NCBI RefSeq assembly: GCF_000403455.2
Contig: NZ_KE159781.1
Location: 58,870-122,869 of the forward strand
Reading direction: 5' to 3'
Length of the DNA: 64,000 nt
Source of the DNA: Dorea sp. 5-2
Lineage (GTDB): Bacteria > Bacillota > Clostridia > Lachnospirales > Lachnospiraceae
Shown here in pieces: positions 34,478 through 43,006 of this stretch (its first letter is position 1; each line of letters begins with the position of its first letter). The position numbers and the translations under genes are program-made. The notes under the pieces were generated by a model. The model ran no database searches and had not been told where the DNA came from. It saw only the letters and a list, made by a program, of their open reading frames with translations.

Positions 34478-35242
34478 ATGAAAATGAAGCTTGTTCTGGT
34501 AGAAAAAGATGAAACATTGTGTACAGAGCTGAAAGAATTACTGGCGTTTTATAATGTATTTGACATTGTGCATACCTTTGACGGAATCAATGAAGCCAAT
34601 AAATATATCTGCCTGAACGAGGTGGACGCGGTATTTATCAATATCAAAACAGGGAATCCAAGATACAGCGGGGACGGCTCCTTTCTGGCATACAATCTGT
34701 CCCAGATAAAGCCGGACGTCTTGGTGGCGCTGTATTCGGAAGAAAAGTTAGAGGCGGGGCTGGTATTTGACTGCTGCTGCGATGAATACTTTCGGCTTCC
34801 GTTTGATAACCGTGTGCTTCAGCGGGTGGTTAAGCGGCTGCAGTATTTGTTTGAGCTGCTCCAATACAAACGGTTATCCGTGAACCGTTCTATGATGATC
34901 AAGACGAGAAACGGATATCAGCTTGTGGATATTGATAAGGTTCTCTTTATCGAACGGGCGGACCGCAAGAACAAGATGGTGATGGTGGACGGAAAGGAAA
35001 TGCTCCTTTCCGGATATTCTATGAACGAATTGGAACAGATTCTGGAAGGTTATAATTTTTACCGGTGCTACCAGTCTTTTATCGTGAATCTTTCCAAAGT
35101 ATCTTATGTCCGGGCGGATAACGAAGCGAAAAATTTTGCTCTGATTTTCGACGGATATGCGGGGGAAGTCATGGTGAGCCGCGAGAAATATACGGAAGTG
35201 CTCCAGCTTTTAAAAAGTAAATATGCGAAGCTTACGCTTTAG
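34478..35242 (+). CDS. LytTR-family regulator with degenerate receiver domain
   Basis: A 254-residue protein with an N-terminal receiver-like fold and a C-terminal LytTR DNA-binding domain (about 145-245: RNGYQLVDIDKVLFIE, then FYRCYQSFIVNLS). The expected phospho-acceptor Asp is Asn55 (AVFINIK), so phosphorylation control is doubtful. The ATG at 34478 follows CAGGAGAA. No histidine kinase gene is nearby. It probably regulates its own operon. Confidence 0.85.
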   Translation: MKMKLVLVEKDETLCTELKELLAFYNVFDIVHTFDGINEANKYICLNEVDAVFINIKTGNPRYSGDGSFLAYNLSQIKPDVLVALYSEEKLEAGLVFDCCCDEYFRLPFDNRVLQRVVKRLQYLFELLQYKRLSVNRSMMIKTRNGYQLVDIDKVLFIERADRKNKMVMVDGKEMLLSGYSMNELEQILEGYNFYRCYQSFIVNLSKVSYVRADNEAKNFALIFDGYAGEVMVSREKYTEVLQLLKSKYAKLTL

Positions 35243-35252
35243 GAGGAGAAAG

Positions 35253-36188
35253 ATGAAGTCAAAAGTTTTATCGTTTGCCGAGTATGATCAGGTGGATATC
35301 AGTATGTACAAGAAAGTATTCAAGCTTGACGAGAAGGCGTACAAGAAAGAAATAGATTTTATAAAGAACAAGAACAGCACATGGGAAGAAGCGGGGGAAG
35401 TTACGGACGGAGCGCTTATTGTATGCGACATGGAATCGGCAAATCCGTTTTTTAGCAGAGAGGACCTGAAAATCATGGTAGGACAGGGGTTCTTTCACAA
35501 GAAGCTGGAAGCGATGTGCGTCGGGCTGAAAAAAGGGCCGGCCGGCGTGTTGGACGTCGACGGGGAGAAAGTGACCGTAACGGTTCGTTCCATTCGGCAA
35601 AAAAAGATTCCTGTGATCACGGACGAGATGATAGAAGCTCTTGGAATTGAAGGGGTGAGCGATGTAGAACAATATGAGGATCATTTGATTCGGGAGCAGA
35701 AAAAAAAGATTGCGGAGAACGAGGGATACGAAGCCGTTCAGTATGTGATGGACAAAGTATTTGAGGCCAGTACGTTCGATCTTAAGAAGGCTGACTGGAA
35801 AGAAATGACAGATCATGAAATTAAGAGATTGAAGGCAATCGCCAGAGAACAGGGGTTGAATCTGGAAACCATGACGCCAGAGGACTTTGAAGGGAAGATG
35901 CCGTTCTCAAGCTATCATGAATTATTCTCAAGCGTGCAGAACGATTCATGGGACAGGCTCTGCGGCTATCTTCTGGGGCGGGAATACGCAGAAAAAGACG
36001 GCGTCGGATATACGATGGAGCAATACCGGGACGATATGGAAGAGTACGTGAAATTCTGGCATGAAACGAAAGAAAATGCAGAAAAGATCAATACTTATGA
36101 ATATTCGGAAATTATGTTTTATGTAAATTATTATTACAATAAGGTAAAAGAATACGTGACAGAGAATTTTTTTAAGGAGGAAAAGTAG
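35253..36188 (+). CDS. Trigger-factor-like peptidyl-prolyl isomerase/chaperone
   Basis: A 311-residue protein lacking the ribosome-binding N domain of trigger factor. It has a PPIase-like portion (about 45-120) and a helical C-terminal part beginning PVITDEMIEALGIEG, which matches the start of the trigger-factor C domain. There is no signal peptide, so it should act in the cytoplasm, perhaps keeping substrates export-competent. The ATG at 35253 follows AGGAGG. Confidence 0.7.
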   Translation: MKSKVLSFAEYDQVDISMYKKVFKLDEKAYKKEIDFIKNKNSTWEEAGEVTDGALIVCDMESANPFFSREDLKIMVGQGFFHKKLEAMCVGLKKGPAGVLDVDGEKVTVTVRSIRQKKIPVITDEMIEALGIEGVSDVEQYEDHLIREQKKKIAENEGYEAVQYVMDKVFEASTFDLKKADWKEMTDHEIKRLKAIAREQGLNLETMTPEDFEGKMPFSSYHELFSSVQNDSWDRLCGYLLGREYAEKDGVGYTMEQYRDDMEEYVKFWHETKENAEKINTYEYSEIMFYVNYYYNKVKEYVTENFFKEEK

Positions 36189-36503
36189 ATGGCAATTCAA
36201 TATGCGGATGATGAGAGTTTTAAGGAGCAGATTAAGGAAGGGTTTGTGATCGTGGATTTCTTTTCCGCAACATGCGTACCGTGTAAAGCCTTTTCCCGTA
36301 TTTTGGAAGAGCTAGACGCGGAGCTTCCGTTTATCAATATCGTGAAAGTGAACACCACAGATTATCCGAAGCTTGGCAAAGAGAATCGTATTTTTGCGGT
36401 TCCAACCGTTCAATTCTACAAAGACGGTGAAAAGAAGTTTGAGAACGTAGGCGTGATGGAAGTTGAGGAAATAAAAGAGAAGATTACAGAATTCATGTAT
36501 TAA
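36189..36503 (+). CDS. Thioredoxin-family protein with CVPC active site
   Basis: A 104-residue thioredoxin fold with the active site CVPC at about residues 30-33 (FFSATCVPCKAF) and the cis-proline AVPTVQF. Classical thioredoxins have WCGPC, so the redox potential or partner may differ. It starts right after the foldase stop and is followed after 12 bases by the peptidase gene. Confidence 0.9.
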   Translation: MAIQYADDESFKEQIKEGFVIVDFFSATCVPCKAFSRILEELDAELPFINIVKVNTTDYPKLGKENRIFAVPTVQFYKDGEKKFENVGVMEVEEIKEKITEFMY

Positions 36504-36515
36504 GAGGGAACGGAT

Positions 36516-39293
36516 ATGGAAATCGGGGAAAAAATCTATGGATTTGAAGTTAAAGAAAAGAAGTATGTGCGGGAGGTCGAAGGAGATATTATTCAGATGG
36601 AGCACCTGTCAACCGGAGCGCAGGTCGTCGTCATAGACAATCAGGACGTTAAAAAGAGCTTTCTGGTTGGATTTCGGACCATACCAAAGGACAGCACGGG
36701 AGTTTTCCATATTCTGGAGCATTCTGTGCTGAACGGTTCCCGCAGATATCCGGATAAAACGATGTTCGTCAATCTGATGAAACATTCCATGGCAGAATTT
36801 GTCAATGCAATTACATATCCAGATCATACGGTATATCCCTTTTGTACAGAGAATGAGAAGGATTTTATGAATCTGACGGACGTTTACCTAAACGCGGTAT
36901 TTTGTCCGAATGTTCTTACGGATAAAGAGATCTTCGAACAGGAGGGCTGGCATTTTCAGTGTGAAGACGGAAAAGCTCCGGAGATTAACGGCGTTGTCTA
37001 TAATGAGATGAAGGGTGTCTTCTCGTCCCTGGACAGCATATTAGAGGATGAAATGTCTAAGGCAATGTTTCCGGAAACGGCTTATCGTTTTGTTTCAGGA
37101 GGATTTCCGGATACGATTCCCGCGCTATCTTATGAGGAATTTCTGGAATATTACAGGACATTTTATAATGCTTCCAACTGCTGTATTGTTCTATATGGGA
37201 AAATGAATACGGAACAACTGTTTGAGTATATTGACAAAGTTTATCTGGGAAAAATGAAACGATCAGAACCTGCGAAGCCGGTTATGCTGCAGAAACCCGT
37301 AAAGGGAATCCGAAATAAGCTGTATGATAAGGAGAAGTTCGGCGATCAGGGTGTGTTTGCGTCATGCACCTATAGTCTGGGTGATTTTGACAACCGGGAA
37401 CGTATGAATGCAGTCTATATCCTTATGCAGGCGATTATGGGGGAAGACGAGGCGCCGATGAAGAAAGGGCTTATTCAGAGCCTGGGAATCCCGGAGATTC
37501 AGTATTTTATCATGGATGGTATCAGACAGCCCTATCTTGCCGTTAAAATAAAGAATACAGACAAAGAAACTGCCGGTCGGTTGAAAACGGTTATCACAGA
37601 ACAGGCGGACAGACTTTGCAAAGAAGGAATAGGAGAAGAGCTATTGGTTTCGGCGATCAACCGTCTGGAATTTTGGATGAGGGAAAAAGGCGGGAGCCAG
37701 CCGGAGGGAATTGAATATGTACTGGATATTGCCGGAGGATGGGCGCAAGGGACCGGACCTTGCGAGATGATAGAATTTGAAGAAACTTATGTGAAGATGC
37801 GGACTCTTGTAAAGGAAGGATATTTTGAATCACTTTTAAAGGAAATCCTTCTGGAAAATGATTATGAGGCAGAGGTTTCCCTGGAACCTCTTGAAAAGGC
37901 CGAAGAGAAGGGGCAGGAAGAAGAGACAGAAGACCTGCCGGGTCTGTCTGCGGATGATCTGCTTCATAAGAAGGAGGAGCCGCTCACAAGGGCAGAGGAA
38001 GAATCCGGTATTACATATTTGAAACAAGAGATCCCTTCAAAAGGAGTGGCATATCAAAGCTGCTATTTTGATATCAGTGATCTGGAGCCGGAGAAAGTTC
38101 CTTATGCGAAGCTGTTTTCCGAACTTCTGGGCAGTCTTCCTACGAGAAAGCATAGTCTGGAAGAATTAGTGATTGAGAAGAATATGTGGCTTGGAAATAT
38201 AAGGGCTTATCTGGAAGCGTACACCAATACAGATGATATCCGGCATGTCAGGCTTAAATTTGTGATGGATATCAGCTGTCTGGAACAGAATCTTATGAGA
38301 GCGGTAAAACTGGGGGAAGAGCTGCTGTATGATACCATTCTGGAGCATCCGGAGATTATTCTGAAAAGGATCAGGCAGAGCCGGATGGAACTGGAAAGGG
38401 GATTTGTTACCAGTGGGAACAGCTATGCGTCCGGACGTGCGGCCGCACACTATATACCGGAAGGAGCGGCAAGGGAACGCTATAACGGAATTCACTATTA
38501 TCAGTTCTTAGGAAAGCTTCTGAAGAACTTTGACGCGGACCAGGGGCAGATGATCCGGGAACTTAAGGAAATTCAGGAGAAGCTTTGCCGTAAATCTAAT
38601 CTGGTGATGAGTTTTACAGGCACAGAGAAAGCTTACGGCGATTTCCGCCGGTTGATCGCAGCTTCCGGGTTCTGCCGCAGTGCAAGGGAAAGGGAACCCG
38701 GATGGTATCAGGATAAATTGCTTCCCGGGAAATCAGAGGCATTTATCATTCCGTCGGAGGTATCCTATGTTGCGCTTGGAGGAATCGGGGAATATACCGG
38801 TGAGGATTATCTTCTTGGCAGAATGGTGAGTTTCGATTATCTGTGGGCAAAGATCCGCGCTGAAGGAGGGGCTTACGGCTGCCAGATGTCTGTACTCCCA
38901 AATCAAAGCTGGACCATGAGCTCCTATCGAGATCCGAACGTAAAAAGGACGATAGAAGCCTTCCGCAACACTTCAAGTTGGCTGAAAGATCTTGAATTAG
39001 GAGAGCAGGAGCTGCTGAATTATAAGATTGGCGCAGTTGCCGGATATGACCGGACTCCCAAAACATATGTACAGGCAAAACGAATGGATTCCTGGTATCT
39101 GCGGCAGGAAGAACCGCAGGTCAGGGCAAAGGTCAGAGAAGGGTTGTTAAAGGCGTCGGAAGAAGACTTGAAAAACAGGCGTCAGGCGATGGAGAGCTTT
39201 GCAGGAGAGGGAACCGTCTGCGTTCTTGGAAACAGAGCGAAGATCGAAGAGGCGGCCGGCCAATTCGACAATGTAACGGTACTGATGGAGTAA
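36516..39293 (+). CDS. M16C (presequence-protease-like) zinc metallopeptidase
   Basis: A 925-residue peptidase of the PreP/Cym1 group that degrades short unfolded peptides inside a closed chamber. The inverted zinc motif HILEH is at 65-69 and the third ligand Glu164 in YNEMKG. The length fits the family's four homologous domains. No signal peptide is present, so it is cytoplasmic. In this operon it could clear leader or misfolded peptides. Confidence 0.9.
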   Translation: MEIGEKIYGFEVKEKKYVREVEGDIIQMEHLSTGAQVVVIDNQDVKKSFLVGFRTIPKDSTGVFHILEHSVLNGSRRYPDKTMFVNLMKHSMAEFVNAITYPDHTVYPFCTENEKDFMNLTDVYLNAVFCPNVLTDKEIFEQEGWHFQCEDGKAPEINGVVYNEMKGVFSSLDSILEDEMSKAMFPETAYRFVSGGFPDTIPALSYEEFLEYYRTFYNASNCCIVLYGKMNTEQLFEYIDKVYLGKMKRSEPAKPVMLQKPVKGIRNKLYDKEKFGDQGVFASCTYSLGDFDNRERMNAVYILMQAIMGEDEAPMKKGLIQSLGIPEIQYFIMDGIRQPYLAVKIKNTDKETAGRLKTVITEQADRLCKEGIGEELLVSAINRLEFWMREKGGSQPEGIEYVLDIAGGWAQGTGPCEMIEFEETYVKMRTLVKEGYFESLLKEILLENDYEAEVSLEPLEKAEEKGQEEETEDLPGLSADDLLHKKEEPLTRAEEESGITYLKQEIPSKGVAYQSCYFDISDLEPEKVPYAKLFSELLGSLPTRKHSLEELVIEKNMWLGNIRAYLEAYTNTDDIRHVRLKFVMDISCLEQNLMRAVKLGEELLYDTILEHPEIILKRIRQSRMELERGFVTSGNSYASGRAAAHYIPEGAARERYNGIHYYQFLGKLLKNFDADQGQMIRELKEIQEKLCRKSNLVMSFTGTEKAYGDFRRLIAASGFCRSAREREPGWYQDKLLPGKSEAFIIPSEVSYVALGGIGEYTGEDYLLGRMVSFDYLWAKIRAEGGAYGCQMSVLPNQSWTMSSYRDPNVKRTIEAFRNTSSWLKDLELGEQELLNYKIGAVAGYDRTPKTYVQAKRMDSWYLRQEEPQVRAKVREGLLKASEEDLKNRRQAMESFAGEGTVCVLGNRAKIEEAAGQFDNVTVLME

Positions 39294-39311
39294 ATATACG
39301 GAGATGTGAGA

Positions 39312-40580
39312 ATGAAAAGAGAGGATAATATTTATCAGATATATGTGCAGATTCTGAAAGAAGAACTGGTTACAGCCATGGGATGCACGGAACCGATCGC
39401 GATTTCTTATGCGGCTGCAAAAGCAAGGGCGGTATTAGGGGAATTGCCGGAAAAGATTGTAGTAAAGGCAAGCGGAAGCATTATTAAAAACGTAAAAAGC
39501 GTTGTTGTTCCGAATACCGGCGGTTTAAGAGGAATAGAGGCCGCAGCCGCGGCCGGCGTTGTCTGTGGAAATGAGAACAAAAAACTGGAAGTCCTTTCGG
39601 AGATAGCGTCAGAGGATATAGAGCGTATTAAAGGTTATTTGGGACAGGCAGATATCAAAGTTGAATATCAGGAGACAGGGCGTACATTTGATTTATCCGT
39701 ATGTGTTTATAAAGAACATTCCCAGGCAAGCGTCAGGATTACGGATTATCATACCAATATTGTTCAGATAGAAAAGAACTGGGAATTCATCCGTGACGAT
39801 TTGAAAGAGGAGAAAATAGAAAAAGCGAACAGGGACGTTCTTTCCATGGAGAATATATGGGAATTTGTCCGATGTGCAGATATTGAAGATGTGAAAGAAA
39901 CCCTGGATAAACAGATAGAATGCAATATGAAGATTGCCAGGGAAGGTATACGCGGAAATTATGGGGCAAATATCGGAAGTACACTGCTTAAAATGGAAGG
40001 CGATGCTGTGCAGGTACGCGCAAAAGCGATGGCGGCAGCCGGTTCTGATGCAAGAATGAACGGCTGCGGACTGCCGGTCGTGATCAATTCAGGAAGCGGC
40101 AATCAAGGCATTACCTGTTCTGTTCCGATATTGGTTTATGGAGAAAGTCTGAACTGTGATATCGAGAAGATTTATCGGGCATTATTGTTGTCTAATCTTA
40201 CGGCTATTTATATAAAAGCAGGAATCGGGACATTATCTGCATATTGCGGGGCGGTCAGCGCAGGCGCCGCCGCAGGAGCGGGAATCGCTTATTTGCATGG
40301 AGGCGGGTATGAGGAAATCAAGCATACGGTCGTGAATGCGCTTGCAATCGTATCCGGCATAGTCTGTGACGGCGCAAAAGCGTCTTGCGCAGCGAAAATC
40401 GCATCATCTGTAGAAGCAGGAATTGTCGGGTATTATATGTATCTGAATGAACAGGAATTCTGCGCGGGGGAAGGGATTGTGGCGGAAGGAATTGATCGGA
40501 CGATTGAAAATATAGGAATACTCGGCAAGGAAGGAATGAAAGAAACGAATAAGAAGATTATAGAGATGATGATAAAATGA
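39312..40580 (+). CDS. L-cysteine desulfidase/serine dehydratase alpha-family enzyme
   Basis: A 422-residue member of the CyuA/L-cysteine desulfidase (UPF0597) family, which uses a 4Fe-4S cluster to split cysteine into pyruvate, ammonia and sulfide. Conserved cysteines are seen in AMGCTEPI, NGCGLP and CDGAKASCA, and a GSGNQG block is present. The ATG at 39312 follows ACGGAG. It overlaps the yitT-like gene by four bases. Confidence 0.85.
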   Translation: MKREDNIYQIYVQILKEELVTAMGCTEPIAISYAAAKARAVLGELPEKIVVKASGSIIKNVKSVVVPNTGGLRGIEAAAAAGVVCGNENKKLEVLSEIASEDIERIKGYLGQADIKVEYQETGRTFDLSVCVYKEHSQASVRITDYHTNIVQIEKNWEFIRDDLKEEKIEKANRDVLSMENIWEFVRCADIEDVKETLDKQIECNMKIAREGIRGNYGANIGSTLLKMEGDAVQVRAKAMAAAGSDARMNGCGLPVVINSGSGNQGITCSVPILVYGESLNCDIEKIYRALLLSNLTAIYIKAGIGTLSAYCGAVSAGAAAGAGIAYLHGGGYEEIKHTVVNALAIVSGIVCDGAKASCAAKIASSVEAGIVGYYMYLNEQEFCAGEGIVAEGIDRTIENIGILGKEGMKETNKKIIEMMIK

Positions 40581-41464
40581 AAAAGAGCACCAGCGAAAAA
40601 TTAATGAATTTATTGGGCGTTGCAGCCGGGAATGCAATATTGGCGCTTGCCGTGGTTGCTTTTATTGTTCCGGCAGGGATTCCTATGGGAGGAGCTACCG
40701 GCTTGGGAATTGCCGGGAATCATTTTTGGGGAATTCGGACTTCAATCATCGTCTTTAGCTTGAACAGTATATTGCTTATCATAGCATGGTTTATTCTGGG
40801 AAAAGGATTCGTTAAGAAAACTCTATTGAGTACATTTATCTATCCCTTATTTCTTGAACTGTTACAGAAAATTCCAGGAATCACAACTATGACAGACAAT
40901 ATACTGTTGTCTGCCATTTTTGGAGGACTTCTTGTAGGCGTTAGCATGGGGATTGTGGTAAGAGTCGGAGGATCGACGGGGGGAACGGATATTATTGCCC
41001 TGATAGCAAACAAAAAAACTTCCCTTTCAGTCGGCGTCACGGTGTATATGGTAGATTTTGTGGTTTTAGGCATACAGGCTTCTTTCTCTGATATGGAGCA
41101 AATACTTTATGGGATTATACTGACTCTTCTGGCAACGGTTGTGATTGATAAAGTTGTTCCGAATGGAAAGGTTTCTATGCAGGTGATGATTATTTCAAGA
41201 GAGTATAAAAAGATTCAGGGAAAAATATTGCAGGACATAGAAGCCGGAGTGACGCTTTTTCACATACAGACGGGATATAGCGGTGAAGAACAGAAAGGAG
41301 TTATGTGTGTGATTCCAAGACACAAACTATTTGCTTTGAAAGAGATGGTCTGTGAAACAGATCCGTTTGCGTTTCTTACCATTAATCAGATTAACGAGGT
41401 GAATGGTCAGGGATTTACCAGAGAACGTATTGCATATGAAGAACTCAAAAAGGAAAGAATATAA
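40577..41464 (+). CDS. YitT-family membrane protein
   Basis: A 295-residue protein with five to six N-terminal membrane helices and a C-terminal cytoplasmic DUF2179 domain (about 205-290: VMIISREYKKI, then DPFAFLTINQINEVNG). The transported molecule is unknown. It is the last gene of the operon and is followed by a strong terminator. Confidence 0.85.
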   Translation: MKKSTSEKLMNLLGVAAGNAILALAVVAFIVPAGIPMGGATGLGIAGNHFWGIRTSIIVFSLNSILLIIAWFILGKGFVKKTLLSTFIYPLFLELLQKIPGITTMTDNILLSAIFGGLLVGVSMGIVVRVGGSTGGTDIIALIANKKTSLSVGVTVYMVDFVVLGIQASFSDMEQILYGIILTLLATVVIDKVVPNGKVSMQVMIISREYKKIQGKILQDIEAGVTLFHIQTGYSGEEQKGVMCVIPRHKLFALKEMVCETDPFAFLTINQINEVNGQGFTRERIAYEELKKERI

Positions 41465-41542
41465 ACTTCCTGTATCAAGATTTAATATCGGACTTCCATT
41501 GCTGGTATGTATAAATTCGATTATGTGCTGCTTATGGCCAAG

Positions 41543-41587
41543 TGACACCTTTAAAATGCACCGCTGCAATTTAAAGGTGTCATTTTT
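41543..41587 (+). terminator. Terminator of the exporter operon
   Basis: A stem of more than 14 bp (GACACCTTTAAA with TTTAAAGGTGTC, extended inward by TGC/GCA) is followed by ATTTTT. Confidence 0.85.
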
Positions 41588-41635
41588 ACCAACAACGATT
41601 AAATAATTAAGCATACTTTGAAATGAGTTTTATTT

Positions 41636-42048
41636 ATGGATGAATTAGTAATAAGTATATTGCTTATGGTTGTCATTATAATGGCTGCTACGCTTCTTAT
41701 TTTTGTTGGCAGTCGCAAAGATGGCATCGTTTTGCATGTTATTTGATTGATTACCTGATTATCGGATATGACATTTTGCGAAAAGCTATAAAGGGAATTA
41801 AAAACCGTCAGGTATTTGATGAGAGTTTTCTGATGGCTGTGGCTACGATTGGAACAATGGCACTGGCTATTTATGAGAATGGAGAATATCTGGAAGCCAT
41901 AGCCGTTATGCTGTTTTATCAGATTGGCGAGTGGTTTCAGGGATATGCGGTTGGTAAGAGCCGCCGGAATATCAGCAACCTGATGGATATGGAAAAGAAA
42001 TTTACGATGGCGCTTGCTGAACGCAATCCGTTGTCTGTTTGTAAATGA
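41636..42048 (+). pseudogene. Heavy-metal P-type ATPase N-terminal fragment
   Basis: The segment around 41725-41985 reads CYLIDYLIIGYDILRKAIKG and VAVMLFYQIGEWFQGYAVGKS-like blocks of Cd/Zn/Co P1B ATPases. The upstream 36-codon frame (from 41636) is broken by TGA at 41744. Downstream it diverges after NLMDME, so the phosphorylation and ATP-binding domains are gone. Confidence 0.65.
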
Positions 42049-42055
42049 AGAAATA

Positions 42056-42116
42056 TCATGAATTTGATATTTTTTTCATTCATGTAATATAATAAAGAAT
42101 AAAAATATTCTATAAT
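42056..42116 (+). promoter_or_regulatory. AraC-regulon operator and promoter of the araC-type gene
   Basis: The 18-base site TCATGAATTTGATATTTT (42056-42073) lies 37 bases before a -10 box TATAAT (42111-42116). The same arrangement is found twice at 48.2-48.4 kb, which suggests autoregulation by the adjacent AraC-type activator. Confidence 0.7.
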
Positions 42117-42178
42117 CTTTTCAGGTAAAGTATGATGAGTACTTGGAGGAAGTTATACGAGGAGGAAGGGATAATACT

Positions 42179-42928
42179 ATGGGATATCAGGATGAATGGC
42201 TTCTCTTGGAAGCGGAAGATGATATCGATGAGGTAGAGCACAGACAACCAACAGAAGAATTTTTATTCTATCAGGCAGTAACCAACGGCGACATGGAAGC
42301 AGTCAGGAAGAACTGTGAGCAAGAAAGGTTTCTGGACAGCGACGGAGTCGGCGTGTTATCGAGGAATCCGGTTACGAATTTAAAATATCATTTTGTTATT
42401 ACAACAGCGATGATCACCCGTCTATGCAAACAAAAAGGCATGGAATTAGAACAGGCTTTCAGAATGAGTGATTTTTATATCCAGAGACTGGATGACATAC
42501 ACACGGTACAAGGGGTACGGAACCTTCATGACGCTATGGTTCTGGATTATACGGAGAAGATGTGTAAGATATGCCATAGTGATACGAATTCCAAACATAT
42601 CAGTGTTTGTAAGGAATATATTTATTCTCATATAAAAGAACGTATTACGATTGAAGATTTAGCTGATGAGCTTGGAGTATCTGCGAGCTATCTGTCTCGA
42701 TTGTTCAAGAAAGAAACTGGTGATTCGGTCAGCGCTTATATACGCAGACATAAAATTGAGATGGCAAAAAATCTGTTACAGTACAGTGAATATTCAATGA
42801 TTGATATTGCAAACCGTTTGTCTTTTTCTTCACAGAGCCATTTTATACAACAATTTCGGGAATATGTCGGCATGACTCCGAAGAAATACCGGGATCTAAA
42901 TCATACGATCCAATGGGATACTGAGTAA
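42179..42928 (+). CDS. AraC-family transcriptional activator
   Basis: A 249-residue regulator with a C-terminal AraC DNA-binding domain of two helix-turn-helices (about 150-245: IEDLADELGVSASYLSRLFK, then FSSQSHFIQQFREYVGMTPKKY). The N-terminal part is not a recognisable cupin. The ATG at 42179 follows GAGGAAGGG; an earlier TTG lacks a site. It is likely the regulator of the beta-glucoside genes, judging from shared operators. Confidence 0.85.
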   Translation: MGYQDEWLLLEAEDDIDEVEHRQPTEEFLFYQAVTNGDMEAVRKNCEQERFLDSDGVGVLSRNPVTNLKYHFVITTAMITRLCKQKGMELEQAFRMSDFYIQRLDDIHTVQGVRNLHDAMVLDYTEKMCKICHSDTNSKHISVCKEYIYSHIKERITIEDLADELGVSASYLSRLFKKETGDSVSAYIRRHKIEMAKNLLQYSEYSMIDIANRLSFSSQSHFIQQFREYVGMTPKKYRDLNHTIQWDTE

Positions 42929-42950
42929 AAAACAGAAGATAAAATAAATA

Positions 42951-42988
42951 AAAGGACGCAGTGTATAGAATGCTGCGTCCTTTATTTG
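42951..42988 (+). terminator. Bidirectional terminator between convergent genes
   Basis: The perfect 11-bp stem AAAGGACGCAG/CTGCGTCCTTT is flanked by an A-rich and a T-rich run. It serves both the AraC gene and the minus-strand phosphorylase operon. Confidence 0.85.
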
Positions 42989-43006
42989 GGTATTCGCCTA
43001 TATAGG

